This document shows positions 38,583 through 47,174 of a stretch of DNA of 64,000 bases, one piece after another (position 1 is the first letter of the stretch; every line of letters starts with the position of its first letter). This DNA comes from Luteimonas vadosa. GTDB lineage: Bacteria > Pseudomonadota > Gammaproteobacteria > Xanthomonadales > Xanthomonadaceae. The notes under the pieces are model-generated. The model did no database searches, was not told where the DNA came from, and was given only the letters and a program-made list of their open reading frames with translations. Made by a program: the position numbers and the translations under genes. The stretch covers positions 248,001 through 312,000 of the forward strand of contig NZ_BAABJY010000002.1 of assembly GCF_039543545.1 (NCBI RefSeq), given 5' to 3'.

Positions 38583-39181
38583 GGGGCCGTCGCCTGCATG
38601 CCGGCGGTCGCGGCGTCGGCGCAGATGCGGCGGATGGCCTCGAGCTGCGGCGGCTTGACCAGGTGCTCGTCGAATCCCGCAGCGCGCGTGCGCGCGCGGT
38701 CCTCCGGCTGCCCCCAGCCTGTGACGGCCACCAGGATCAGCGCAGGCGCATTGCCATCGCGGCGCAGGCTGGTGGCGATGTCGTAGCCGCTGCGCCCCGG
38801 CATGCCGACGTCGAGGAACACCACGGCGGGCGCGAAGCGCTCGATTTCCTTCTCGACCAGCAGCGGGTCGTAGACCTGGGCGACGTCGTGACCCAGCATC
38901 CGCACCATCATCGCCAGCGTGTCGGCCGCGTCGCGGTTGTCGTCGACCACCAGGACCCGGGTGCGGCTCGCCAGGCCGGGACCGTCCCCGGGGCCGGACG
39001 CGGCAACGGCAGGGGACTGCCTCGACGCAACCTGCCCCGGACCGTCGCGACGGGACCCTGAAAGTCGGATGCGAAAGACGGGACCGGTGCCGAGTCCGGC
39101 GCGTTCGACCTCCCCCGGTCCGACACGCGTGGCGCGGACGCTCGTGCGTGGCGCGGATCCTGTCGTCTGCCGTGTCGCCAT
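38579..39181 (-). CDS. Stand-alone receiver-domain protein
   Basis: The C-terminal 120 residues are a full receiver domain: RVLVVDDNRDAADTLAMM, phospho-Asp in VVFLDVGMPG, VTGW and VKPP. No output domain follows. The first ~80 residues are unstructured and include GLGTGPVFRIRLSG, which resembles the end of a histidine kinase ATPase domain. This may be a relic of a former hybrid kinase. The ATG at 39181 is one possible start; an upstream ATG-like start at 39229 exists, so the N-terminus is uncertain. It is coupled to the small kinase downstream. Confidence 0.7.
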   Translation of the reverse strand: MATRQTTGSAPRTSVRATRVGPGEVERAGLGTGPVFRIRLSGSRRDGPGQVASRQSPAVAASGPGDGPGLASRTRVLVVDDNRDAADTLAMMVRMLGHDVAQVYDPLLVEKEIERFAPAVVFLDVGMPGRSGYDIATSLRRDGNAPALILVAVTGWGQPEDRARTRAAGFDEHLVKPPQLEAIRRICADAATAGMQATAP

Positions 39182-39302
39182 CCAGCGCCCCCGGGCCGGC
39201 CAGTATTCCCCGGCAACATACGGACTCAATCGTGAGGGCGGCGTTCACCCGCGCATCACATCCGCCGGTGGAGCAAGGGTGGAGGTTGCAGACGCCACGC
39301 TG

Positions 39303-39328
39303 CCCCGGGCCGCCACGCCGGCCCGGGG
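39303..39328 (-). terminator. GC-rich hairpin after the M2 peptidase gene
   Basis: CCCCGGGCC and GGCCCGGGG form a perfect 9-bp stem with an eight-base loop, eleven bases beyond the peptidase stop codon. No T run follows on the minus strand, so termination is suggested by position and stability only. Confidence 0.4.
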
Positions 39329-39338
39329 GCGTTCGTGA

Positions 39339-41393
39339 TCAGATTGCGACCGGCGCGCTCTTCCGGGCTGCGGTCGATGGCGTGCCTGGCGGCGGGGCAG
39401 TGCGGGGCGCGGCCGGTGCCGACGGGTTTCGCTTGCTCCCCGCCGCGGCGGCCTGCCAACCGCAGGTCTTGCCCTCGTTCTGCTGTTTCAGCCACTCCTG
39501 CAGCGGCGAGAAGTACTCGAGCACCGCGCTTGCGTCCATCTTCTCGCCGCCGGTCAGTTCCTTCATCGTCTTTTGCCACGGCTGGCTGTTGCCCTTGGAC
39601 AGCATCGCCCAGAACTTGTCGCCCGCGGCCTTGTTGCCGTAGAAGCTGCACTGGTAGAGCGGGCCGTTGTACCCGGCCGCGTCGCACAGGGCCTTGTAGA
39701 ACTGGAACTGCAGCACGTGCGACAGGAAGTAGCGGGTGTAGGGCGTGTTCCCGGGCACGTGGTACTTGGCGCCCGCGTCGAAGAAGTCCTCGCCGCGCGG
39801 GGTGACGGGCGCGACGCCCTGGTACTTCGCCTTCAGGTCCCACCAGGCCTGGTTGTAGTTGGCGGCGGTGATGCTGCCGTCGAACACGCCCCAGCGCCAG
39901 CGGTCGATCATCAGGCCGAACGGCAGGAACGCGACCTTCGCCAGCGCCATGCGCATCTGCGAGTTGATCAGCGCGTCGTTGCCCTGTTCCTGCGCCCCCA
40001 CGAGTCCGATGGAATGCAGGTAATCGGGCGTCATCGCCAGTTCGACGGTGTCGCCGATCGCCTCGTGGAATCCGTCGTGTGCGCCGCCCTGGAACAGCGG
40101 TGGCAGCTTGTTGTAGGCCAGGTAGTAATAGACGTGGCCCAGCTCGTGGTAGATGGTGAAGAAGTCTTCCTCGTTGGGCTTGATGCACATCTTGGTGCGC
40201 ACGTCGCCGGCCAGGTTCATGTCCCAGGCGCTGGCGTGGCAGACCACGTCCCGGTCGCGCGGCTTGATGAACTGCGTCTTCTCCCAGTAACTGTCTGGAA
40301 GCTTGGGCATGCCCAGCGAGGTGTAGAAATCCTGGGCGCGCTCGGTCATCGCCTTGGCGCTGTCGAGCTGCGCCTGGCGCGCGATCTCGACCCTGCGGTC
40401 GGTGTCGATCAGCGCGTTCTCCCGGACCATCAGGTCGTTGAGACCGGCCTGGTACTGGCGTTCCAGGGCGCTGCCCACGTCGAGGTCGCCGGCGTTGGGG
40501 TAGGGCTGGAGGATCGGCCAGAGGTTGCCCCAATCCTGCTGCCACATGTTGCCCATCAGGTGCGCGGGCAGGAGGCCATTGACCGATCCCTTGCCCGGGT
40601 ACTTGGCGTCCAGCTTGGTGCGGGCGTAGCAATGCAACTGCTCGTACAGCGGCTTGACCTGGCCCCAGAGCCGGTCGGTCTCGGCGGCGATCTCCGCCGG
40701 CGGCATGTCGTAGCCGGCGCGCCAGATCTCGCCGGCGTCGGCGAAACCCAAGTCGCGCGCGCCTTCGTTCACTAGGCTGACGAAGCTGGTGTAGTCCTTG
40801 CGCATCGGGACCGAGATGGTGTGCCAGCCCTGCCAGGCGTCGAGCTGTTCCTCGTAGCTGGCGTTCGGGTCGGCCAGCACCTCGGAGAGTTCGCCCAGTT
40901 CGCGGCAGCTCTTCGAGTCGCCCTTGACCTTGCAGTACGCGCCCGAACCGTACATGCCCTCCATCTTGGTCGCGATCCTGGTCAACTCCGCGAGCTTCGC
41001 CGGGTCGCGGGGCGGCGGCATCGAGGTGCCCAGCTTCAGCAGCATGATCGCGCGCGCCGTCTCGGGCGACATCTCCTGGCCCTCGAAGCGCCGCGCCTGC
41101 TCGATCCACTGGTTGAGCTGCGTCAGCCAGCGTTCGTTGCCCTTCGCCGACAGCAGCTGGCTGTCGTCGGTGATATAGGTCGAGGCAAGCCATTGCGACG
41201 CGGTCAGCTCCGGGTACATCTCGCGGAATTCCGCGTTGACGCGGGCGATGAATTCGTCCGCGGTCTCCTTGTCGAGGTCGGCCTGCGACATGCCGCCGGG
41301 GGCAGCGGTATCCTGCGTGGGCTCGCGCTTGCAGGCCGGGAGCGACAGCGTCGCCACCACGGCGACGGCGAGAACGGCATGGCGTAGGGTCAC
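39339..41393 (-). CDS. M2-family peptidyl-dipeptidase (ACE-like) lipoprotein
   Basis: This 684-residue protein begins MTLRHAVLAVAVVATLSLPAC, a lipoprotein signal with Cys21 as the lipidated residue. The zinc site is HELGH at residues 416-420 with the third ligand in HEAIGD (Glu444), the gluzincin pattern of family M2, angiotensin-converting-enzyme-like dipeptidyl carboxypeptidases. It should remove C-terminal dipeptides from oligopeptides in the periplasm or at the outer membrane. Such enzymes are common in Xanthomonadaceae. The C-terminus is Lys/Ala/Pro-rich. It is probably monocistronic. Confidence 0.93.
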   Translation of the reverse strand: MTLRHAVLAVAVVATLSLPACKREPTQDTAAPGGMSQADLDKETADEFIARVNAEFREMYPELTASQWLASTYITDDSQLLSAKGNERWLTQLNQWIEQARRFEGQEMSPETARAIMLLKLGTSMPPPRDPAKLAELTRIATKMEGMYGSGAYCKVKGDSKSCRELGELSEVLADPNASYEEQLDAWQGWHTISVPMRKDYTSFVSLVNEGARDLGFADAGEIWRAGYDMPPAEIAAETDRLWGQVKPLYEQLHCYARTKLDAKYPGKGSVNGLLPAHLMGNMWQQDWGNLWPILQPYPNAGDLDVGSALERQYQAGLNDLMVRENALIDTDRRVEIARQAQLDSAKAMTERAQDFYTSLGMPKLPDSYWEKTQFIKPRDRDVVCHASAWDMNLAGDVRTKMCIKPNEEDFFTIYHELGHVYYYLAYNKLPPLFQGGAHDGFHEAIGDTVELAMTPDYLHSIGLVGAQEQGNDALINSQMRMALAKVAFLPFGLMIDRWRWGVFDGSITAANYNQAWWDLKAKYQGVAPVTPRGEDFFDAGAKYHVPGNTPYTRYFLSHVLQFQFYKALCDAAGYNGPLYQCSFYGNKAAGDKFWAMLSKGNSQPWQKTMKELTGGEKMDASAVLEYFSPLQEWLKQQNEGKTCGWQAAAAGSKRNPSAPAAPRTAPPPGTPSTAARKSAPVAI

Positions 41394-41481
41394 GGGGCAA
41401 TCCTGTACGGGCGCACTGGGGCGGGGAGGGGCAGGCTAGGCCGGAGGCGCCGTGGCCGCAAGTGCGGGAGGCGGGGTCTGC

Positions 41482-42018
41482 CTAGGGCTCCCGCAGCTTG
41501 CGTCCTTCGGTCACGATTCCCCGATCGGCCAACCATTGCCAGGCCTCGTCGGCGTCGTGTTCGAAATACGCCCGCGCCGAACCGAGTCGGAAGGTGTAGC
41601 CCCAGGCGTCCATGTCGGCCAGGATCCGCGCTTTCCCGACCCCGGGCAGCGCCTCTCCCAGCAGCACCTGCAGCAGGCAGGCGGCATCCTCTTCCTCGAT
41701 CGAGTCGGTGGCGTCCGTATGCACGGTCGCACGGCGGTCGGCGGGCAGGACGACCAGGTGCGCGGCCTCGTGCAGCAACGAATGCAGCGGCGTATCGCCT
41801 CGTGCGTGGACGGTATTGCCGACCAGCCCGGCCTCGGGTTCGCCCCAATAGCTGCCGGGGATCGGGGCACCGTCGGGGACCATCGCCAGGCGCAGGCCGT
41901 ACCGGGCGAGTAGCGCATCGAGGGCGTCGGCGTCGGCATCCCGCGCCAGCAACATGCCTGCGGGGAGCGGGTCGGGCGCGAACCCGGCCGCCGTGTGGGG
42001 GATCGATCCGGCCGTCAC
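41482..42018 (-). CDS. Small HExxH protein downstream of minE
   Basis: This 178-residue protein (GTG start at 42018; ATG at 41955 gives 157) contains HSLLHEAAHLVVLP, an HExxH motif in a helix, and IPGSYWGEPEAGLVGNTVH before it. DMDAWGYTFRLGSARAYF and DEAWQWLADRGIV follow. The motif suggests a zinc metallopeptidase-like fold, but a third ligand is not obvious (Asp/Glu in DSIEEEDA is possible) and activity is unproven. It lies 44 bases after minE on the same strand and may be co-transcribed with minCDE. The long open frame above it belongs to shadow of minD/minE. Confidence 0.65.
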   Translation of the reverse strand: MTAGSIPHTAAGFAPDPLPAGMLLARDADADALDALLARYGLRLAMVPDGAPIPGSYWGEPEAGLVGNTVHARGDTPLHSLLHEAAHLVVLPADRRATVHTDATDSIEEEDAACLLQVLLGEALPGVGKARILADMDAWGYTFRLGSARAYFEHDADEAWQWLADRGIVTEGRKLREP

Positions 42019-42062
42019 TGCCGGCCCGAACGGTGGTGCATCGCGTCGTCGCCCGGAGGTCG

Positions 42063-42326
42063 CTAGGCCGCCGACTCGCGCGCGTCGGGCAGGCAGACGG
42101 AGATGTCGAGCACGTCGTGGTCCCCGTCCTTGGCCAGGTCGACCTTGACCGCATCGACGTCGACGCTGACGTACTTGCGGATCACCTCGAGCAGTTCCCG
42201 CTGCAGCAGGGGCAGGTAGTCCGGGGCGCCGCGGGAGCTGCGCTCCTGGGCCACGATGATGCGCAATCGCTCCTTGGCGATCGAGGCGGTGTTCTTCTTG
42301 GTCTTGAGGAAATCGAACAGTCCCAT
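42063..42326 (-). CDS. minE: Cell division topological specificity factor MinE
   Basis: This 87-residue protein has the MinE layout: membrane-targeting MGLFDFLKTKKNTASIAKER, the MinD-activating RLRIIVAQER helix/strand, and the C-terminal dimerisation domain (ELLEVIRKYVSVDVDAVKVD). It drives pole-to-pole oscillation of MinD. It starts three bases after the minD stop. Confidence 0.97.
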   Translation of the reverse strand: MGLFDFLKTKKNTASIAKERLRIIVAQERSSRGAPDYLPLLQRELLEVIRKYVSVDVDAVKVDLAKDGDHDVLDISVCLPDARESAA

Positions 42327-42329
42327 GCC

Positions 42330-43139
42330 TCAACCCCCGAAGAGCTTGTTGAAGAATCCCTTCTTCTCGACCTGGGTGAAGCGCATCGGGCGCTCCTCCC
42401 CCATCAACCGGGCGACGGCATCGTCGTAGGCCTGTCCGGCGGGGGATTCGAGGTCGAGGATCACCGGCTCGCCCTTGTTTGAGGCATTGAGCACGTCGCC
42501 GGACTCCGGGATGACGCCGATCGTCTTCAAGCCGAGCACTTCCTCGACGTCGACCACCGACAGCATCTCCCCGCTCGCCACCCGCTGCGGGTTGTAGCGG
42601 GTCAGCAGCAGGTTGGCCTTCAGTGATTCGCCGGCCTCGGCCTTCCGGGTCTTGGAGTCGAGCAGGCCGAGGATGCGGTCGGAGTCGCGCACGCTGGACA
42701 CCTCCGGGTTCACCACCACCACCGCCTGGTCGGCGAAGTACATGGCCAGGAAGGCGCCCTTCTCGATGCCGGCGGGAGAATCGCAGACCACGTAGTCGAA
42801 GCCGTCCTCGGCGAGATCGTCGAGCACCTTCTGCACGCCTTCCTTGCTGAGCGCGTCCTTGTCGCGGGTCTGCGACGCGGCCAGCACGAAGAGGGTGTCG
42901 AAGCGCTTGTCCTTGATCAGCGCCTGTTTCAGCGTGGCCTCGCCCTGGGTGACGTTCACGAAGTCGTACACCACGCGGCGCTCGCAGCCCATGATCAGGT
43001 CGAGGTTGCGCAGCCCCACGTCGAAGTCGATGACCGCGACCTTCTTGCCGCGGCGCGCGAGGCCGCACGCCAGGCTGGCGCTGGTGGTGGTCTTGCCGAC
43101 GCCGCCCTTGCCAGAGGTGACCACGATGAATTCAGCCAA
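42330..43139 (-). CDS. minD: Septum site-determining ATPase MinD
   Basis: This 269-residue protein has the deviant Walker A motif SGKGGVGKTT near the N-terminus, FDVGLRNLDLIMGCERRVVYD, CDSPAGIEKGA as the Walker B region, and an amphipathic membrane-binding C-terminus (VEKKGFFNKLFGG). It binds the membrane as an ATP dimer and recruits MinC. Order on the minus strand is minC, minD, minE. Confidence 0.98.
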   Translation of the reverse strand: MAEFIVVTSGKGGVGKTTTSASLACGLARRGKKVAVIDFDVGLRNLDLIMGCERRVVYDFVNVTQGEATLKQALIKDKRFDTLFVLAASQTRDKDALSKEGVQKVLDDLAEDGFDYVVCDSPAGIEKGAFLAMYFADQAVVVVNPEVSSVRDSDRILGLLDSKTRKAEAGESLKANLLLTRYNPQRVASGEMLSVVDVEEVLGLKTIGVIPESGDVLNASNKGEPVILDLESPAGQAYDDAVARLMGEERPMRFTQVEKKGFFNKLFGG

Positions 43140-43265
43140 GTTCTAATCCTCCAAGATGACGCCGTTGTTTCCCGTGCCGCTGTCGTGCACACGGACGGGG
43201 TGGGGTTGCTGCAAGGGCGCGGCCGGAAGCCGCGCGGACGGAGATGGCGGGACTCAGGATGCCAG

Positions 43266-44096
43266 TCATGGCGCCGGCGGGCCATCGAGTGTGGCGAGCT
43301 TGAGCTCGTCGTGCTCCAGCCAGACCTGCACCGGCTTGCCGCGCAACTCCTTGGGGATGTCCTCGAGCACCTTGTAATGCCCGGCGACCGCGACCAGTTC
43401 GGCATGGAAGGCGCGGCAGAAGATGCGCGCCTTCTCGTTGCCCTGCGCGCCGGCGAGCGCGCGTCCCCGCAGCGGACCGTAGATGTGGATGGAGCCATCG
43501 GCGATGACCTCGGCGCCGGCCCCGACGGAGGCGAGCACGGTGAGGTCGCGGTTCTCGGCATAGACCTGCTGGCCCGAACGCACCGGCGCGGCCTGCATCA
43601 GCCCGGGTTCGCCGCCGCCCTTCGCGACCTCGGTGGCGCTTGCGGTCGCCGTCTCGCTCCGGGGGGCAGTCGAGGCCGCGATGGCATCGGCCTGGGGCTC
43701 CGCCGCTTCCGCGGGTGCCGCGGCGGAAACGGGGGAGGCGGATTCGTACTGCGCACGGAACTTGGAGAGCAGCGGTAGCCCCAGTGCGACGGCGAGCTTC
43801 TCGTTCTCGCTGCTGCCGTAGGCCAACGCGACGGGAAGCACCCCTGCGCTCCGGAGCGCATCGAGGAGGTCGCGAGCCGTCGCGGCGTCGGGCGTGGCGG
43901 CGAGCCCGCCGAAATCGACGATGACCGCGGCACGCTCGAACAGCTTGGGCGCGCGCGAGACGCGATCGCGCATCTCCTCGCCCAATCGGGCGACATCCAG
44001 GGTGCGCACGCGAAGGTTGGCGATCCCGACCTGGCCGATCTTGAGTTCGCCGGCCGGCTCGTAGTCGACTGACGAGGCCACGCGCGCAGGACTCAC
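43266..44096 (-). CDS. minC: Septum site-determining protein MinC
   Basis: This 276-residue protein has the N-terminal FtsZ-inhibiting domain (LKIGQVGIANLRVRTLDV ... VIVDFGGL), an Ala/Glu/Pro-rich linker, and the C-terminal beta-helix that binds MinD (AEVIADGSIHIYGPLRGRAL, AGAQGNEKARIFCRAF). It blocks FtsZ assembly away from midcell. The GTG at 44096 overlaps the stop of the upstream acetyltransferase (GTGA) and matches the normal N-terminus; the frame extends upstream without support. A 126-base gap separates it from minD. Confidence 0.95.
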   Translation of the reverse strand: MSPARVASSVDYEPAGELKIGQVGIANLRVRTLDVARLGEEMRDRVSRAPKLFERAAVIVDFGGLAATPDAATARDLLDALRSAGVLPVALAYGSSENEKLAVALGLPLLSKFRAQYESASPVSAAAPAEAAEPQADAIAASTAPRSETATASATEVAKGGGEPGLMQAAPVRSGQQVYAENRDLTVLASVGAGAEVIADGSIHIYGPLRGRALAGAQGNEKARIFCRAFHAELVAVAGHYKVLEDIPKELRGKPVQVWLEHDELKLATLDGPPAP

Positions 44097-44701
44097 GCCC
44101 CCGGACCCGTGGCCGAATGCCGGTCCTGCTGCCGGGGCTGCGGTAACCAGCTGGCTTCGGGCAATGCCTCGCCGTAGTGCTCGCGCACCCAGTCGTAGCT
44201 GCACAACTCCTTCGTCAGCATCGAGGCGCGCACGCCTTGCGCCTGATCGGTGGCGGGCATCACGTGCTGGCCGACCTCGGTGAACCCGAAGCTGCCGTGG
44301 AACAGCCGGGCCGGGTCGCTGTCGTGTTCGGTGAACACCTCGCAGGCCAGCACGGGGTAGCGCAACTCGGCATAGCTCTGCACGTCGGCGTAGAAGGCGC
44401 GGCCGACGCCGCCCCCGCGCCGCCGGCTGGCGACGACGATGCGGTCGATGTAGAAGAAACGGTCGAGGTGCTCGCGGAACCAGCGGAAGTTGCTGCTGTC
44501 GTGGTCGCCGTCGCTGCCGAATCCGACCAGGAACCCGACCAGGCCGCCGTCGCGCTCCGCGACCCGGAAGTATTCGGCGTTGGCGTAGAAACGGCGGAGA
44601 CGGGTGCTGTCGAGCGGCAGGATGGCGGGTCCGGCGGCGTTGTTGAGGGCAAGGACGGAATCCAGCTCGTGCTCGCGCACGTCGCGGACAGCAATCGACA
44701 T
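44093..44701 (-). CDS. GNAT-family N-acetyltransferase
   Basis: This 202-residue protein has GNAT motifs: VAERDGGLVGFLVGFGSDGD, the acetyl-CoA loop IDRIVVASRRRGGGVGRAFY, and CEVFTEHDSDPARLFHGSFGF. The ATG at 44701 (MSIAVRDVREHEL) was chosen because GGAG lies nine bases upstream; a Met four codons earlier is possible. Its stop overlaps the minC GTG, so it is translationally coupled to the min operon. A link to division is not known. It is divergent from the DesK-type kinase gene. Confidence 0.87.
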   Translation of the reverse strand: MSIAVRDVREHELDSVLALNNAAGPAILPLDSTRLRRFYANAEYFRVAERDGGLVGFLVGFGSDGDHDSSNFRWFREHLDRFFYIDRIVVASRRRGGGVGRAFYADVQSYAELRYPVLACEVFTEHDSDPARLFHGSFGFTEVGQHVMPATDQAQGVRASMLTKELCSYDWVREHYGEALPEASWLPQPRQQDRHSATGPGA

Positions 44702-44914
44702 TCCAGACTCCATTCAGTCAGCCAGTGGGACGCCTTGCAGCGCTTGCAGACAGGGGTTGGGCCGGACGATCCGGAACGGACGGCATCCGCGCAGCCGGAT
44801 CGTTCGGCCGTGGGCGATTATCGCATGCCGCGCCGCGGCAGGGCGACCGGCACGGCCCCCGGGGCATGACTTCCGGAGGGGTCGGGGGCGCGGCTTTGCG
44901 CCTACACTGCGGGG

Positions 44915-46225
44915 ATGCTTGCGCTCCTCGACCACAATCGGCTGCTGCGCTACGCCGGGCTGTTCACCTGGGGCGTCATCGGCCTGCCGCTGCTGATGCT
45001 TTCGATGCAGCCGGTCGAGTACGCGGGCTTGCCGGGCGAGGATCCGGTGCTCGCCGCCCGCATCGGTTGGCAGGCGTGGATGGCGTATGCGACCTTCGGG
45101 TTCAGCTACGCCTGGCTGACGCGCGACCTTGGCGGGCGCCGCGTCACCCTCCTGGACTACACACTGCTGGTCTGGCTGACGGGCAGCGCGATCGCGCTGA
45201 GTTACTTCAGCGGCAGCGGACTGGGCAGCATCCTGCTGATGGTGGTCGCATGCGTCCTCCCCTGGCTGTTGCCACTGTGGGTGGGCGTGGCCTGGCTGGT
45301 GGTCAGCGAACTGGTGGTGGTGCCGGTGTACGTGCGCTGGCTCGACATGTCCTGGCCGGAGGCGGTGATGCAGTCCGTCCTGTACGTCGGCTTCACCGGC
45401 TTCGTGTTCGTCACCAGCCTGGTCGCCCGGCAGCAGGCCCAGGCACGCGACGAGCAGCGCCGGCTCAATACCGAGCTGCGCGCCACCCGGGCGCTGCTGG
45501 CCGAGAGCGTGCGCGTCAACGAACGCACGCGGATCTCGCGGGAGCTCCACGACCTGCTCGGCCACCACCTGACCGCGCTGAGCCTGAACCTGGAGGTCGC
45601 GAGCCACCTGGCCAGCGGCCAGGCGAAGCAGCATGTCGGCCAGGCGCACACGCTCGCCAAGCTGCTGCTCAGCGACGTGCGCGAGGCCGTCAGCCAGATC
45701 CGCGACGACGACGCCATCGACATGGCCGCCACCTTGCAGCCCCTCACCGAACGCGTACCCGGGTTGCGGATCGACCTGGGGTTGCCGGATCCGTTCCTGA
45801 TGACCGACCCCGAGCGCGCCCACGTCCTGTTGCGCTGCACGCAGGAAATCATCACAAACGCCGTGCGCCATGCCCAGGCGCAGCGCCTGCGACTGGATTT
45901 CGTCGCCAGCCGCGACGCGATCCGGGTGCACGCCCGCGACGATGGCCGCGGCGCAGAGTCGGCGACCGCCGGCAACGGCCTGCGCGGGATGCGCGAGCGC
46001 TTGGCCGACTATGGCGGTTCGCTCGAGGTCGAGACCCGGCCGGGAGAAGGTTTCGCGCTGAGGCTTTGCCTGCCGCTGGAAGAGTCCCTCGCGCCCGCCA
46101 CGGGCGAGCCGCCGGCCGAACGTGGCTCCGGAGCGCCCTGCTCCGACCACAATGAGGGGGGCAGCCCGGCTCCGCGCACCGTCCACACCGCGGCCCACGT
46201 GGCCCAGGAGACTTCAAGCAAATGA
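44915..46225 (+). CDS. NarL/DesK-type membrane sensor histidine kinase
   Basis: This 436-residue protein has five to six transmembrane helices in residues 10-170 (LFTWGVIGLPLLMLSMQ, LLDYTLLVWLTGSAIALSYF, LPWLLPLWVGVAWLVVSELV and others). A coiled region leads to a HisKA_3 domain with the phospho-His in RISRELHDLLGHHLTAL, and an ATPase domain with CTQEIITNAVRHAQA and GNGLRGMRERL. It probably senses a membrane or envelope condition, as DesK/LiaS do. Its stop overlaps the response regulator start by four bases (ATGA), so the pair is certain. Confidence 0.92.
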   Translation: MLALLDHNRLLRYAGLFTWGVIGLPLLMLSMQPVEYAGLPGEDPVLAARIGWQAWMAYATFGFSYAWLTRDLGGRRVTLLDYTLLVWLTGSAIALSYFSGSGLGSILLMVVACVLPWLLPLWVGVAWLVVSELVVVPVYVRWLDMSWPEAVMQSVLYVGFTGFVFVTSLVARQQAQARDEQRRLNTELRATRALLAESVRVNERTRISRELHDLLGHHLTALSLNLEVASHLASGQAKQHVGQAHTLAKLLLSDVREAVSQIRDDDAIDMAATLQPLTERVPGLRIDLGLPDPFLMTDPERAHVLLRCTQEIITNAVRHAQAQRLRLDFVASRDAIRVHARDDGRGAESATAGNGLRGMRERLADYGGSLEVETRPGEGFALRLCLPLEESLAPATGEPPAERGSGAPCSDHNEGGSPAPRTVHTAAHVAQETSSK

Positions 46226-46890
46226 CCAGCGAAGGCAAGAACAGCGCCAAGATCCGAGTCTGCCTGGTCGACGACCAGAACCTCGTGCGGCAGGGCATCC
46301 GGTCGCTGCTGGCGCTCGATGGCGGCATCGAGGTGGTGGGCGAGGCCAGCGACGGCAAGCAGGCGGTCGACCTGATCCCGGAGCTGGGGCCGGACGTCGT
46401 GCTCATGGACATGCGCATGCCGGTGATGTCCGGGCTGGAGGCACTGCAGGCCCTGTCCCGGACGGGCCAGTTGCCGCCCACGATCATCCTCACCACGTTC
46501 GACGACGACCAGCTGGTGCTGGCCGGGCTCAAGGCCGGGGCGAAGGGCTACCTGCTCAAGGACGTGTCGCTGGACCAGCTGGTGGGTGCCATCCGCACCG
46601 TTTCAGAGGGCGGGTCCCTGGTGCAGCCGGCGGTGACGCAGCGGCTGCTTTCGGGCCTGGAGCACATGCGCAACGACTTCGTCAGCCTGGATCGCCCCGA
46701 TCCGCTGACCGACCGCGAGACGGAGATCCTGCGGCTGATGGCGTCCGGGTTCTCGAACAAGGAGATCGCCAATTCACTGGGCGTGGCGGAGGGCACGATC
46801 AAGAACCACGTGTCCAACATCCTCAGCAAGCTGGGGGTTCGCGACCGCACCCGCGCGGTGCTCAAGGCCTTCGAACTGAAGCTGGTCTAG
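46222..46890 (+). CDS. NarL/FixJ-family response regulator
   Basis: This 222-residue regulator has a receiver domain (RVCLVDDQNLVRQGI, phospho-Asp in DVVLMDMRMPVMSG, LLKD) and a LuxR-type helix-turn-helix (LTDRETEILRLMASGFSNKE ... GTIKNHVSNILSKLGV). It acts as the DNA-binding partner of the kinase immediately upstream. The targets are unknown; the SRPBCC gene 284 bases downstream is one candidate. Confidence 0.95.
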   Translation: MTSEGKNSAKIRVCLVDDQNLVRQGIRSLLALDGGIEVVGEASDGKQAVDLIPELGPDVVLMDMRMPVMSGLEALQALSRTGQLPPTIILTTFDDDQLVLAGLKAGAKGYLLKDVSLDQLVGAIRTVSEGGSLVQPAVTQRLLSGLEHMRNDFVSLDRPDPLTDRETEILRLMASGFSNKEIANSLGVAEGTIKNHVSNILSKLGVRDRTRAVLKAFELKLV

Positions 46891-47174
46891 GGGCGGTTGC
46901 GCCCGGCCCTCGACCGGACCCTCCCGGGGCAGGGTGCCATCCTGGGTCGTCGTCCTCGCCGCTGGCCCAGGGCAGCCCGCGCCGGGCCGTCGCAGATGGG
47001 GGATTGCCGGGACCCGGCGTTCCGCTTTTGCCCGGCGTTCACCGGGCGCCGCCGCGCGTCCGTTCCCGCCATCCCTCCGGCTCGCGCGGTGCGGCTCGCC
47101 CGCCAAGGCGCAACTTGCTACGATTGCCGGTCTGCGCCCCGGCCACGGCCGGCCCCGGTCCCGGAGAATCCTGA

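Noticed and set aside
42019..43068. Extension of the HExxH protein frame through minE and minD
   Set aside because: The extended part is an Arg-rich shadow of minD and minE, which are unambiguous.
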